IMG/VR virus record: IMGVR_UViG_3300005582_000122
Location: 1 to 22,450 of that record
Strand: one strand, 5' to 3'
DNA: 22,450 bases
DNA from: a virus
Within the stretch, counting starts at the first letter, position 1. Every line of letters starts with the position of its first letter. Shown here in pieces: positions 1 through 5,260 of this stretch. Below the pieces are notes generated by a model. It searched no databases. It saw only the letters and a program-made list of their open reading frames with translations, and was not told where the DNA came from. The position numbers and the translations under genes were made by a program.

Positions 1-2
1 TT

Positions 3-392
3 CACCTGAGTAATGGCCAGCATTATATGCACTGGCAAATAAAGGTTAAGCAGGGTGGGGAAACAGTTGATGTATACTACGTTGACCCCAAAAAATATCA
101 GTTAGAGATGCGGGGTTGTATCCTGTGGAACCGGCCGAATAAGGCTAAACAGGTATTTGAGGCTGGTGTGCATGATGTGAGTGGATGGGTGCGATGTGAA
201 GAAGTGATGTTGAGAAAAGATTTTCATCCAGCTTTGCCTATTGACAATCTTGAAAAATTGTACTATAACCCACTGAGAGATCCGCACTGGCGACGAGAAA
301 GCGATAGTAACGAATTCATTTGGGATGGTAGCGAGTATGCTACTCTCTTGACTAACGGTAAACAAGTTTATATTTTGGAGGAGAGAGAATGA
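3..392 (+). CDS. Hypothetical protein, 5' partial
   Basis: The reading frame is open from the window edge, so the ATG at position 27 is probably internal and the true start lies upstream. At least 121 residues follow that ATG. The sequence is rich in Trp, Tyr and charged residues, with a mixed alpha/beta look, no membrane segment and no catalytic motif I can name. I do not recognise the family. Its stop overlaps the start of the bL12-like gene in an ATGA arrangement, so the two are probably translationally coupled and co-transcribed from outside the window. Confidence 0.7.
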   Translation, partial: HLSNGQHYMHWQIKVKQGGETVDVYYVDPKKYQLEMRGCILWNRPNKAKQVFEAGVHDVSGWVRCEEVMLRKDFHPALPIDNLEKLYYNPLRDPHWRRESDSNEFIWDGSEYATLLTNGKQVYILEERE

Positions 393-763
393 TTAAGGTT
401 GAACTGGGTGTGCGTGAGGCTCTTACCATGATTTCTAATGGTTGCAGTCTGGATATGTTTGAGAAGATTGTTTGTTCGCTGGAAGTGGCGCTGGGTGTGA
501 ACCAGAGGCGACAGGTGACGATCACGGGCGGTATGACTCTGGACAACCGCATCCCTTGCATCAAGGCAATTCGGATGGCTACTGGCTGGGGCTTGAAGGA
601 GAGCAAGGATTGGACCGATGGTATGGTGGGCGGCTGGAAGTATGACAGGTTCGTGCCTGCTCCCCCAAACACCAGACAGAGCATTACTCTCAAGACGCCC
701 GAAGCGGCCGAGATGTTGCTGCGTGATCTGGTTGGGTTGGGTTGTGAGGGCTTTCTCTCTTGA
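389..763 (+). CDS. Ribosomal protein bL12 (L7/L12) C-terminal-domain-like protein
   Basis: A 124-residue protein. Residues 58-74 (IKAIRMATGWGLKESKD) match the signature helix-turn of the bL12 C-terminal domain, the part of the ribosomal stalk that recruits GTPase factors (family knowledge: cellular versions read roughly IKAVREITGLGLKEAKD). The N-terminal dimerisation and anchoring domain of cellular bL12 is not evident; residues 1-45 look different. It starts 4 nt inside the upstream gene behind a GGAGAGAG Shine-Dalgarno. The gene is clearly more G+C-rich than most of the window. Its stop codon overlaps the first half-site of an 86-bp palindromic element. bL12-like domains are known from phages; a role in steering host translation is inference. 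It could instead be a stand-alone domain with another partner. Confidence 0.72.
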   Translation: MIKVELGVREALTMISNGCSLDMFEKIVCSLEVALGVNQRRQVTITGGMTLDNRIPCIKAIRMATGWGLKESKDWTDGMVGGWKYDRFVPAPPNTRQSITLKTPEAAEMLLRDLVGLGCEGFLS

Positions 764-847
764 CCTAAAGCCTTGTCCGTAAAACACTTACGGCGAGGCG
801 GGCCGGCCAAATTTGACGTAACTCCTTATGCTTCAATAACTTAGAAC
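762..847. repeat. 86-bp palindromic element, copy 1
   Basis: Four 9-nt half-sites in alternating orientation: 762-770 GACCTAAAG, 786-794 ACTTACGGC, 815-823 GACGTAACT, 839-847 ACTTAGAAC. They are separated by 15, 20 and 15 nt, and the 20-nt core is GC-rich (GGCGGGCCGGCC). It begins at the stop codon of the bL12-like gene and ends 39 nt before a promoter -35. Confidence 0.85.
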
Positions 848-886
848 AAATCATGAGAATACCAAAAAATCATTCATGCAAACACC

Positions 887-915
887 TTGACGATGACGAT
901 ACTATATGGTAGAAT
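887..915 (+). promoter_or_regulatory. Promoter, TTGACG-N17-TAGAAT, with ACGATA in the spacer
   Basis: -35 TTGACG at 887-892, 17-bp spacer containing GACGATA, -10 TAGAAT at 910-915. No convincing ORF lies between it and the next promoter at 976, so it either makes a short RNA or is a tandem promoter for the 1048 gene. Apart from these promoters and element copy 1, the 764-1047 gap holds nothing I can identify. Confidence 0.55.
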
Positions 916-975
916 GATAGCATCACACGACAAGACGCTGGTTGAACCCGAAAACACAAAGTTTCGACCTAGCCC

Positions 976-1004
976 TTGACAAGTGATAATGTTGGATGTA
1001 TAAT
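976..1004 (+). promoter_or_regulatory. Promoter, TTGACA-N17-TATAAT, with TGATAA in the spacer
   Basis: Consensus -35 (976-981) and -10 (999-1004) with a 17-bp spacer. It lies 43 nt before the ATG of the 83-residue gene at 1048. Confidence 0.75.
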
Positions 1005-1047
1005 TGGTTTACTTGGTTCGATAACACTTTTGGAAAGGTTTTTTACA

Positions 1048-1299
1048 ATGAAGAAGTTTAGCTTTGTGGTTGATGTGGTTGCGGATGAGCTTGATCGTGA
1101 CGGCGTTGTGGATTCGATTCGTTCTTGCCTGAGCGATAGCCTCCCTGGCGATGTTCATGCGAATGTCAAGGCTGGCGAGGTCAAGGCTTTTTCGGAGCAG
1201 GGTTATAAGGTCTGGCGTGCTAGGGTCACGGGCGTGACTGCGGAGCAGGCCGGTGATGCCCACTCTGGTAAGGTTGAGAAGGAAACCGTCGAGGCTTGA
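1048..1299 (+). CDS. Hypothetical protein, 83 aa
   Basis: I chose the ATG at 1048 because it follows a GGAAAGG ribosome-binding site and a consensus promoter; an earlier TTG in frame is the -35 box itself. The product is soluble and mixed alpha/beta (MKKFSFVVDVV start), with many Asp, Glu, Val and Ala residues and no Cys pair, membrane segment or known motif beyond a single Cys. The gene is more G+C-rich than the window average, resembling the bL12-like and DUF932 genes. It is followed at once by the promoter of the structured RNA. I do not recognise the family. Confidence 0.7.
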   Translation: MKKFSFVVDVVADELDRDGVVDSIRSCLSDSLPGDVHANVKAGEVKAFSEQGYKVWRARVTGVTAEQAGDAHSGKVEKETVEA

Positions 1300-1301
1300 T
1301 C

Positions 1302-1346
1302 TTGACAAACTGGACTATGCCAGTATAAATAGATTTTAGGCATAGT
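1302..1346 (+). promoter_or_regulatory. Promoter with 8-bp dyad flanking the -10 (structured RNA promoter)
   Basis: -35 TTGACA at 1302-1307 and -10 TATAAA at 1324-1329 (16-bp spacer). A perfect inverted repeat, ACTATGCC at 1314-1321 and GGCATAGT at 1339-1346, brackets the -10, as an operator would. It lacks the CCGATAA spacer motif of other promoters here. Confidence 0.6.
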
Positions 1347-1520
1347 GCGGCGGGATTCGTCCCGCGTAATGATGTGGGCTCAGACCCACCTAGCAGAGTC
1401 TAACCAACTAATAACCGGCGTGGTTGCCGGGAAGGGGTCTGCTGCTAGTAATATAACGATGGTAAAGTGATCCCACCATCAAACCGTATAGCCTCTATGG
1501 GACGCCATAGGGGCTTGCGG
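1336..1520 (+). ncRNA. Structured non-coding RNA, family unknown
   Basis: No ORF covers this segment, but stems are dense: GCGGGA-UUCG-UCCCGC (1350-1365, a UUCG tetraloop); GTGGG/CCCAC (1374-1378 with 1385-1389); CTAGCAG/CTGCTAG (1390-1396 with 1442-1448), enclosing CCGGC/GCCGG (1415-1419 with 1426-1430); GATGGT/ACCATC (1458-1463 with 1475-1480); and an 11-bp hairpin with GACG loop (1490-1500 with 1505-1515). Transcription from the promoter at 1302 would start near 1336. The last hairpin lacks a U-tract, so the 3' end is uncertain. It lies just upstream of two tRNAs. It is much shorter than GOLLD or ROOL RNAs, and I see no RNase P or tmRNA signature. Boundaries are approximate. Confidence 0.65.
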
Positions 1521-1542
1521 CATTGAGTGGATATGGTATAAT
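1515..1542 (+). promoter_or_regulatory. Probable promoter for tRNA-Arg
   Basis: -10 TATAAT at 1537-1542 with a weak -35 TTGCGG at 1515-1520 (16-bp spacer), ending 10 nt before the tRNA. The -35 overlaps the end of the structured RNA. Confidence 0.45.
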
Positions 1543-1551
1543 AGATGGCAC

Positions 1552-1623
1552 GGCCCCATAGTTAAATGGATATAATAAGTGACTTCTAATCTCTAGTTGC
1601 AGGTTCGATTCCTGCTGGGGCTA
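1552..1623 (+). tRNA. tRNA-Arg (anticodon TCT)
   Basis: Acceptor GGCCCCA pairs with TGGGGCT (one G-U), T arm GCAGG-TTCGATT-CCTGC, anticodon loop CTTCTAA giving TCT (reads AGA). The anticodon stem has one T-T mismatch. No encoded CCA. AGA is heavily used by the AT-rich genes of this window. Confidence 0.88.
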
Positions 1624-1628
1624 TTGTT

Positions 1629-1702
1629 GGGGGCGTAGATCAATTGGTTAGATCGCTAGCTTGTCACGCTAGAGGTTGCGGGTTCGAGTCCCGTCGCTCT
1701 CG
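1629..1702 (+). tRNA. tRNA-Asp (anticodon GTC)
   Basis: Acceptor GGGGGCG pairs with CGCTCTC (two G-U), anticodon arm CTAGC-TTGTCAC-GCTAG, T arm GCGGG-TTCGAGT-CCCGT. No encoded CCA. Its last three bases overlap the first half-site of palindromic element copy 2. Confidence 0.9.
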
Positions 1703-1785
1703 CTAAGTTGTTGGCATATAAAGACTTAGATCAAATCCGGGCGGCCCCGTTTGACGTAAGTCCTTATGCCACAAGCCTTTGCATC
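1700..1785. repeat. 86-bp palindromic element, copy 2
   Basis: Half-sites at 1700-1708 (TCGCTAAGT), 1724-1732 (ACTTAGATC), 1753-1761 (GACGTAAGT) and 1777-1785 (CTTTGCATC, degenerate), with the same 15-20-15 spacing. The core contains GGGCGGCCCCG. It starts inside the 3' end of tRNA-Asp and ends 27 nt before the next promoter. Confidence 0.82.
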
Positions 1786-1812
1786 AAAAAATAATTTCTT
1801 CAAGAATTGGTC

Positions 1813-1840
1813 TTGACTAGCCGATAATATAGTGTAGAAT
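1813..1840 (+). promoter_or_regulatory. Promoter, TTGACT-N16-TAGAAT, with CCGATAA in the spacer
   Basis: -35 at 1813-1818 and -10 at 1835-1840; CCGATAA starts 2 nt after the -35. Drives the operon from 1863 to 4091. Confidence 0.75.
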
Positions 1841-1862
1841 CGGTAGACAAGGGAGAATAATG

Positions 1863-2573
1863 ATGAAAACTGCAAATGGTAATGATAAGTTGGGTAAGGA
1901 AAATTGTATTGTGGTTTCGCGTCCGGTTGGTGATAGTTGTCCGTCCGATTGTGATTTTCTCGGTAACGGATGCTATGCAGAAGATTTGGAAAATATCTAT
2001 CCCGGTGTTCGTCCTGCCGGTATGCAAAATCTTGTTACAGAAAAGAATCGTATTCGCTCCATGCTGGTGGATGCCGTCAAGAAAAATAAAGATGTTCGCT
2101 GGCATGAGCGTGGCGACTTTTTCAAGTATGGTGAACTTGACAATGAATATGTTGATAATGTATTGTGGGCTTGTGAGAATATTCTTGCCAGTGGTGGTAG
2201 TCTGCCGACCATGTGGGCTTATACCCATATTTATGATACCAGATTGTCTATGGAACTTGGCAAGTATATCAATATGTATGCTAGTATCCATGATGGTGAA
2301 GATATGAAACAGGCTAAGGCTGCTGGTTTCAAACTGTTCGCATGGTGTGATAGTGATACTAAAATTGCCCCTAAGCGTCCGCGTGGTAAGAATAAGGTTG
2401 CAGCATGGCGATCAGCACTGCCGAAACTGGTTGTGCTGGAAGGTGAAAAGTTTGTCACTTGCCCGGAAATTCGTCGTGGTCGTGGAGTTGTCACTTGCAC
2501 AAAAACCAAAAATAGCGTACACTGTGACTTGTGCGTTCGTGGTTTGGCTAATGTATTGTTTCCTGCTCATTGA
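1863..2573 (+). CDS. Gp88-like cysteine-rich phage protein
   Basis: A 236-residue protein. The ATG at 1863 is favoured over the adjacent ATG at 1860 because its spacing from GGGAGA is better. Residues 26-40 hold CPSDC...C followed by YAE; a central WHERGDF motif and a C-terminal HCDLC also stand out. This layout (CP-C-CYA near the N-terminus, R-H-x-GDF in the middle, a C-terminal Cys cluster) resembles the Gene 88 protein family of mycobacteriophages, which has no established function. The cysteines suggest metal or iron-sulfur binding; the Gp88 assignment is from memory of the family pattern, not a search. First gene of an operon of six ending at 4091. Confidence 0.55.
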   Translation: MKTANGNDKLGKENCIVVSRPVGDSCPSDCDFLGNGCYAEDLENIYPGVRPAGMQNLVTEKNRIRSMLVDAVKKNKDVRWHERGDFFKYGELDNEYVDNVLWACENILASGGSLPTMWAYTHIYDTRLSMELGKYINMYASIHDGEDMKQAKAAGFKLFAWCDSDTKIAPKRPRGKNKVAAWRSALPKLVVLEGEKFVTCPEIRRGRGVVTCTKTKNSVHCDLCVRGLANVLFPAH

Positions 2574-2581
2574 GGATTACT

Positions 2582-2761
2582 ATGGAAAACTGGAAAACTA
2601 TCAATGATAAGAAGATTAGACATCGTTGGGAATGTCCAGAGTGTGATAACTATGCTTATGTAGAACCTTCGTATTATTCCGAAATGGGAGAACCAGTATG
2701 TACCGATTGTGAATGGGATGATACTATGGAATATATTAGAACGGAGATAAACAATGGCTAA
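2582..2761 (+). CDS. Small zinc-ribbon protein, 59 aa
   Basis: I chose the ATG at 2582 (MENWKTIND) because GAGG sits 6 nt upstream and overlaps the previous stop codon. The protein has CPEC near residues 17-20 and CTDC some 20 residues later, a typical two-knuckle zinc ribbon, then an acidic tail. Such mini zinc ribbons often bind nucleic acid or a protein partner, but nothing here shows which. The last 8 nt overlap the kinase-like gene, indicating translational coupling. Confidence 0.75.
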   Translation: MENWKTINDKKIRHRWECPECDNYAYVEPSYYSEMGEPVCTDCEWDDTMEYIRTEINNG

Positions 2762-3272
2762 TATATATTTGGGTTTGTATGATGATGAGGGAAGTAAAAA
2801 TGCTTTCTATATTATCAAAGACAGAAAGATAGATCGTAAACGTGTAGGTTTCAAAGAGTTCGGATCTAAAGAGGAAGCAGATTTTGCTCATAAAGTTCAA
2901 AGTATTCTGGCAGAGCAAGACTTGGCTCCGCGTGTGTACGGTCAAGTTGGCAGAATTCGCCGAAATAGTAATCAAGGATTGACAGAGTATGGTTATTTGA
3001 CAGAAGTTGCTAGATTGATGTCACAGTGTAATGACGAGTATTGTGACGGAGAATGTTTTGAGGGTGGTTGCCGTAACTGTACTATCATTGGGGAAATACT
3101 TTGGGAATTAGATAATTGTGGACTAGACTACTCCGATCATCATAGAGGGAACTTTGGATACGTTAGAAGAAACGGAGCATGGGTTCCGGTTGTGATAGAT
3201 GTTGGGGTTGAGAGTTTTAGTGATTGGGATAAAGATATTTATGGACAGTTTGAATATGAATATGCCTACTAA
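2754..3272 (+). CDS. Minimal protein-kinase-fold-like protein
   Basis: A 172-residue protein whose landmarks occur in kinase order: a possible beta3 lysine (K34 in VGFKEF), a helix rich in Glu (residues 39-54) in the alphaC position, a hinge-like YGYLTEVA (79-86), a catalytic-loop-like DHHRGN (128-133) and VIDVG (147-151) in the place of DFG. Known kinases are about 250 residues or more, so the N-lobe glycine-rich loop and most of the C-lobe after DFG would be missing. Four Cys between 92 and 109 (CNDEYC, C-x4-C, C) may bind a metal. Activity is not assured; it may be a small aminoglycoside/LPS-kinase-like or pseudo-kinase domain. It sits in the Gp88/HhH-GPD operon. Confidence 0.45.
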   Translation: MANIYLGLYDDEGSKNAFYIIKDRKIDRKRVGFKEFGSKEEADFAHKVQSILAEQDLAPRVYGQVGRIRRNSNQGLTEYGYLTEVARLMSQCNDEYCDGECFEGGCRNCTIIGEILWELDNCGLDYSDHHRGNFGYVRRNGAWVPVVIDVGVESFSDWDKDIYGQFEYEYAY

Positions 3273-3283
3273 GGAATTGAAAA

Positions 3284-3529
3284 ATGTCTAAATATTATAT
3301 CAAGTGCGGTACTCTGGAACTAATTTACTCTACAGATAAAAGTTCTGTTGAAGCGGCGGTTACAAGTTTGTTTGAGAGTAATAAGTATGATACATTAGAT
3401 GAATACTTCTATATTGATGAGCGTGGCTTTAGAGACTATCTAACTGCTGATAAGCAAACGGAAGTTTTGAAACTGAACGTAATCGCAAAGATGGGTGGAT
3501 GGACCCTAGGTAACGATAAAGATGATTGA
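3284..3529 (+). CDS. Conserved-looking hypothetical protein, 81 aa
   Basis: Starts at an ATG preceded by AAGGA. It has a beta-rich N-terminus (MSKYYIKCGTLELIY), a helical middle, and a Tyr/Asp-rich DEYFYIDERGF segment. I believe I have seen similar short proteins with this IKCGTLELIYSTDKS-type opening in aquatic phages, but cannot name a function. Its 3' end overlaps the glycosylase gene by 8 nt, so the two are probably coupled. Confidence 0.7.
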   Translation: MSKYYIKCGTLELIYSTDKSSVEAAVTSLFESNKYDTLDEYFYIDERGFRDYLTADKQTEVLKLNVIAKMGGWTLGNDKDD

Positions 3530-4091
3530 TCCAAAACGCATTACTAACTTTGATCGTACAGATAGTGAGCTAGAAACTTTCTGGCTATTCTGTATCATGG
3601 TTGCTGGTAAAAACTCTGATACGGTTAGCAGAACGATTAGTAAAATCTTTCATACTACAGACAACCCGTTCGATGTTTTGAGAGAATTGGGAGAGATTGG
3701 CATACACAATATGTTGGTTGCTAATCGTGTAGGACAGTACAATAGAATCTCTAAGGCTTTTAATCAGAGTTTGAGTGTTGATCTTCGGCACTGTAATATT
3801 GAGGATCTATTATCTATTTATGGGGTTGGTCCAAAAACTGCCAGATTCTTTCTGCTACATACTCGTAGAGATTGTACATACGCTGTTTTAGATACTCATA
3901 TTCTAAAGTGGATCAAAAACCATGGTATAGAAGATGCTCCATCATCAACTCCGCAAAATCCTAAAACATACTCTTATTACGAAAGAATATTTCATAAGCT
4001 AGCATCTAGTTATTTTCCCAACATGACGATGGCGGATGTCGATTTATTGATATGGACAGAGCAGAGCGGTAGATTAGACGAAAATAATTAA
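3522..4091 (+). CDS. HhH-GPD superfamily DNA glycosylase/AP lyase
   Basis: A 189-residue protein. A helix-hairpin-helix runs over residues 96-107 (SIYGVGPKTA at its core), followed by the LDTH motif with Asp124. In endonuclease III-type enzymes the Lys of GVGRKTA (here K105) makes the Schiff base and the Asp of VDTH (here D124) is the catalytic acid, so both residues of a bifunctional glycosylase/lyase are present. There is no C-terminal Cys cluster, so it lacks the iron-sulfur domain of Nth and MutY. Expected role: excision of damaged bases from phage or host DNA. The substrate cannot be read from sequence. Last gene of the operon; element copy 3 follows 5 nt after the stop. Confidence 0.75.
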   Translation: MIDPKRITNFDRTDSELETFWLFCIMVAGKNSDTVSRTISKIFHTTDNPFDVLRELGEIGIHNMLVANRVGQYNRISKAFNQSLSVDLRHCNIEDLLSIYGVGPKTARFFLLHTRRDCTYAVLDTHILKWIKNHGIEDAPSSTPQNPKTYSYYERIFHKLASSYFPNMTMADVDLLIWTEQSGRLDENN

Positions 4092-4096
4092 GACTA

Positions 4097-4182
4097 ACCG
4101 CAAACCCTTACTGCATAAGCACTTAGGGCGAGCGGGGCCGGGCAAATTTGTCGTAAGTGCAATAGCATCAACCACTTAGGAT
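4097..4182. repeat. 86-bp palindromic element, copy 3
   Basis: Half-sites 4097-4105 (ACCGCAAAC, degenerate), 4121-4129 (ACTTAGGGC), 4150-4158 (GTCGTAAGT) and 4174-4182 (ACTTAGGAT) with 15-20-15 spacing. The core holds GCGGGGCCGGGC then AAATTT. It ends 15 nt before the next -35. Confidence 0.85.
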
Positions 4183-4197
4183 TTTTTAAAGAAAAGG

Positions 4198-4226
4198 TTG
4201 ACAAGTGCCGATAACTATGATATGAT
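4198..4226 (+). promoter_or_regulatory. Promoter, TTGACA-N17-TATGAT, with CCGATAA in the spacer
   Basis: -35 at 4198-4203 and -10 at 4221-4226; CCGATAA starts 4 nt after the -35. The transcript would begin near 4233, just upstream of the GGAAAGGA site of the 4249 gene. Confidence 0.75.
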
Positions 4227-4248
4227 TAAACGGAAAGGATGGGACAGC

Positions 4249-4605
4249 GTGATCCAATGGATTGGTGTGCTAATTGCTCTGTTAGGTTTGGCATATACTG
4301 GCGTTAAAGATTATCAAAAAGGTGATTTAAAAATTCCAAAAATACCATCTAGACAAAAGATTGTGTATCCTATACAATACTGTCTAATGGCTTATGATCC
4401 TAACATAGACAAAGTTTTTTATTTACACGACAATGGAATATGGCATGACTATGCACCACCTCAACGACGATATTCGCCCACGACGCAATCACAACAAAAT
4501 CAAGGTCAAGGTCAAGAAGCCTTGGGAGTTGTCAACGGGACACAAGGAACATCGGGATACCGTTATGGACAATCGCCCCAAGCGACTGCGAACCCGATCC
4601 GCTGA
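4249..4605 (+). CDS. Membrane-anchored protein with Gln/Gly-rich tail
   Basis: I chose the GTG at 4249: it follows GGAAAGGA (4232-4239) and the predicted transcription start; upstream codons overlap the promoter. The 118-residue product opens with a hydrophobic segment (IGVLIALLGLAYTG) that is a signal anchor or single transmembrane helix, then a region with a YDPNIDKVFYLHDNG stretch, and ends in a low-complexity Pro/Gln/Ser/Gly tail. The tail overlaps another plausible gene in a different frame (4445-4639). No known family recognised. The tRNA cluster starts about 50 nt downstream and may share this promoter. Confidence 0.6.
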   Translation: MIQWIGVLIALLGLAYTGVKDYQKGDLKIPKIPSRQKIVYPIQYCLMAYDPNIDKVFYLHDNGIWHDYAPPQRRYSPTTQSQQNQGQGQEALGVVNGTQGTSGYRYGQSPQATANPIR

Positions 4606-4639
4606 AAAGCGTCGGGCTTGCGAGGATTATCACTATTGA
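4445..4639 (+). CDS. Possible overlapping gene, basic protein of 64 aa
   Basis: This frame overlaps the tail of the preceding gene by 161 nt. Its product is strongly basic and compositionally like a genuine small phage protein (KIKVKVKKPWELSTGHK, then NRPKRLRTRSAEKRR). The overlapping sequence in the other frame is low complexity, which leaves room for selection on this frame. The start is uncertain: ATGs at 4433, 4445 and 4451 are in frame and none has a strong Shine-Dalgarno. It may depend on coupling with the upstream gene, or may be a chance ORF. Confidence 0.4.
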   Translation: MTMHHLNDDIRPRRNHNKIKVKVKKPWELSTGHKEHRDTVMDNRPKRLRTRSAEKRRACEDYHY

Positions 4640-4655
4640 TTATAATAGGTAGATT

Positions 4656-4726
4656 GCCCGCATAGTATAATGGTAATACAGTTGATTTGTAATCATCTAA
4701 TACTAGTTCGATTCTAGTTGTGGGCT
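4656..4726 (+). tRNA. tRNA-Thr (anticodon TGT)
   Basis: Acceptor GCCCGCA pairs with TGTGGGC, anticodon loop TTTGTAA giving TGT (reads ACA), T loop TTCGATT. One T-T mismatch in the anticodon stem. First of five tRNAs packed with gaps of 1-4 nt. Confidence 0.82.
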
Positions 4727-4727
4727 C

Positions 4728-4798
4728 TCCGGGATGGTGTAACAGTAGCACAGAACACTTTGGATGTTCTTGTCTAGGGGCGGAACCTAGTCCCGGAA
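4728..4798 (+). tRNA. tRNA-Gln (anticodon TTG), abnormal T and D loops
   Basis: Acceptor TCCGGGA pairs with TCCCGGA, anticodon arm GAACA-CTTTGGA-TGTTC (TTG, reads CAA). The T stem CTAGG/CCTAG is perfect, but its loop is GGCGGAA instead of TTCxAxx, and the D loop (AACAGTA) lacks the GG pair, so the usual elbow contacts cannot form. Confidence 0.82.
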
Positions 4799-4802
4799 TT
4801 TT

Positions 4803-4874
4803 ACGAAGGTAGCATAATGGTAGTGCCGCAAACTGTTAATTTGCTCTGTGTAGGTTCGACTCCTACCCTTCGTG
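4803..4874 (+). tRNA. tRNA-Asn (anticodon GTT)
   Basis: Acceptor ACGAAGG pairs perfectly with CCTTCGT; anticodon arm GCAAA-CTGTTAA-TTTGC; T arm GTAGG-TTCGACT-CCTAC. No encoded CCA. Confidence 0.93.
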
Positions 4875-4877
4875 CTT

Positions 4878-4962
4878 GGCTGGATGGCAGAGTGGTCTAA
4901 TGCACCGGTTTACTAAACCGACGAGGAGAAATCCTCCACAAGTTCGAATCTTGTTCCAGCCG
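4878..4962 (+). tRNA. tRNA-Ser-like (anticodon ACT), long variable arm
   Basis: Acceptor GGCTGGA pairs with TCCAGCC; variable arm GAGGAGAAATCCTC forms a hairpin; T arm ACAAG-TTCGAAT-CTTGT. The D arm is serine-type (GGCAGAGTGGT). The anticodon loop TTACTAA gives ACT, which would read AGT; bacterial tRNAs for this codon box normally carry GCT. Confidence 0.82.
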
Positions 4963-4966
4963 CTTA

Positions 4967-5048
4967 GGTAGATTACTCAAGCGGACAACGAGGGCAGACT
5001 GTAAATCTGCTGGCATTGCCTTCGCTGGTTCGAATCCAGCATCTACCA
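4967..5048 (+). tRNA. tRNA-Tyr (anticodon GTA)
   Basis: Acceptor GGTAGAT pairs with ATCTACC; anticodon arm GCAGA-CTGTAAA-TCTGC; long variable arm; T arm GCTGG-TTCGAAT-CCAGC. Its last three bases lie within the first half-site of palindromic element copy 4. Confidence 0.93.
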
Positions 5049-5131
5049 CTAAGTTGTTGATATTAAAAGACTTAGAGAAAATTTGGCGGGCCGAGTTCGA
5101 CGTAAGTGCTTGCGGGATAACAACTTAGAAT
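5046..5131. repeat. 86-bp palindromic element, copy 4
   Basis: Half-sites 5046-5054 (CCACTAAGT), 5070-5078 (ACTTAGAGA), 5099-5107 (GACGTAAGT) and 5123-5131 (ACTTAGAAT), 15-20-15 spacing. As in copy 2, it begins inside a tRNA 3' end; both then share CTAAGTTGTTG. It ends 16 nt before the next -35. Confidence 0.85.
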
Positions 5132-5147
5132 TTTCTAAAGATGGTGC

Positions 5148-5176
5148 TTGACTCTTGCCGATAAGTAGAGTATAAT
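5148..5176 (+). promoter_or_regulatory. Promoter of tRNA-Ile, TTGACT-N17-TATAAT, with CCGATAA
   Basis: -35 at 5148-5153 and -10 at 5171-5176; CCGATAA lies 4 nt after the -35. The tRNA starts 10 nt after the -10. Confidence 0.78.
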
Positions 5177-5185
5177 GTTATGAAC

Positions 5186-5260
5186 ACTGCGTGTGCTCGC
5201 CGGTAGTGGGCATCAGGCTTATAACCTGAGCAAGAGGGGGTTCGACTCCCCAACGCAGTA
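5186..5260 (+). tRNA. tRNA-Ile (anticodon TAT)
   Basis: Acceptor ACTGCGT pairs with ACGCAGT, anticodon arm TCAGG-CTTATAA-CCTGA (TAT, reads ATA), T loop TTCGACT. T34 avoids the need for lysidine modification used by the usual CAT-anticodon tRNA for ATA. Its 3' end directly abuts the stop codon of the convergent HNH gene. Confidence 0.88.

Noticed and set aside
352-810. Minus-strand ORFs opposite the bL12-like gene
   Set aside because: They are antisense shadows of a gene with a clear family motif and have no ribosome-binding site.
1336-1520. RNase P RNA or 6S RNA
   Set aside because: It is too short for RNase P RNA and lacks its conserved core; the multi-helix layout does not match the single long bulged hairpin of 6S RNA.
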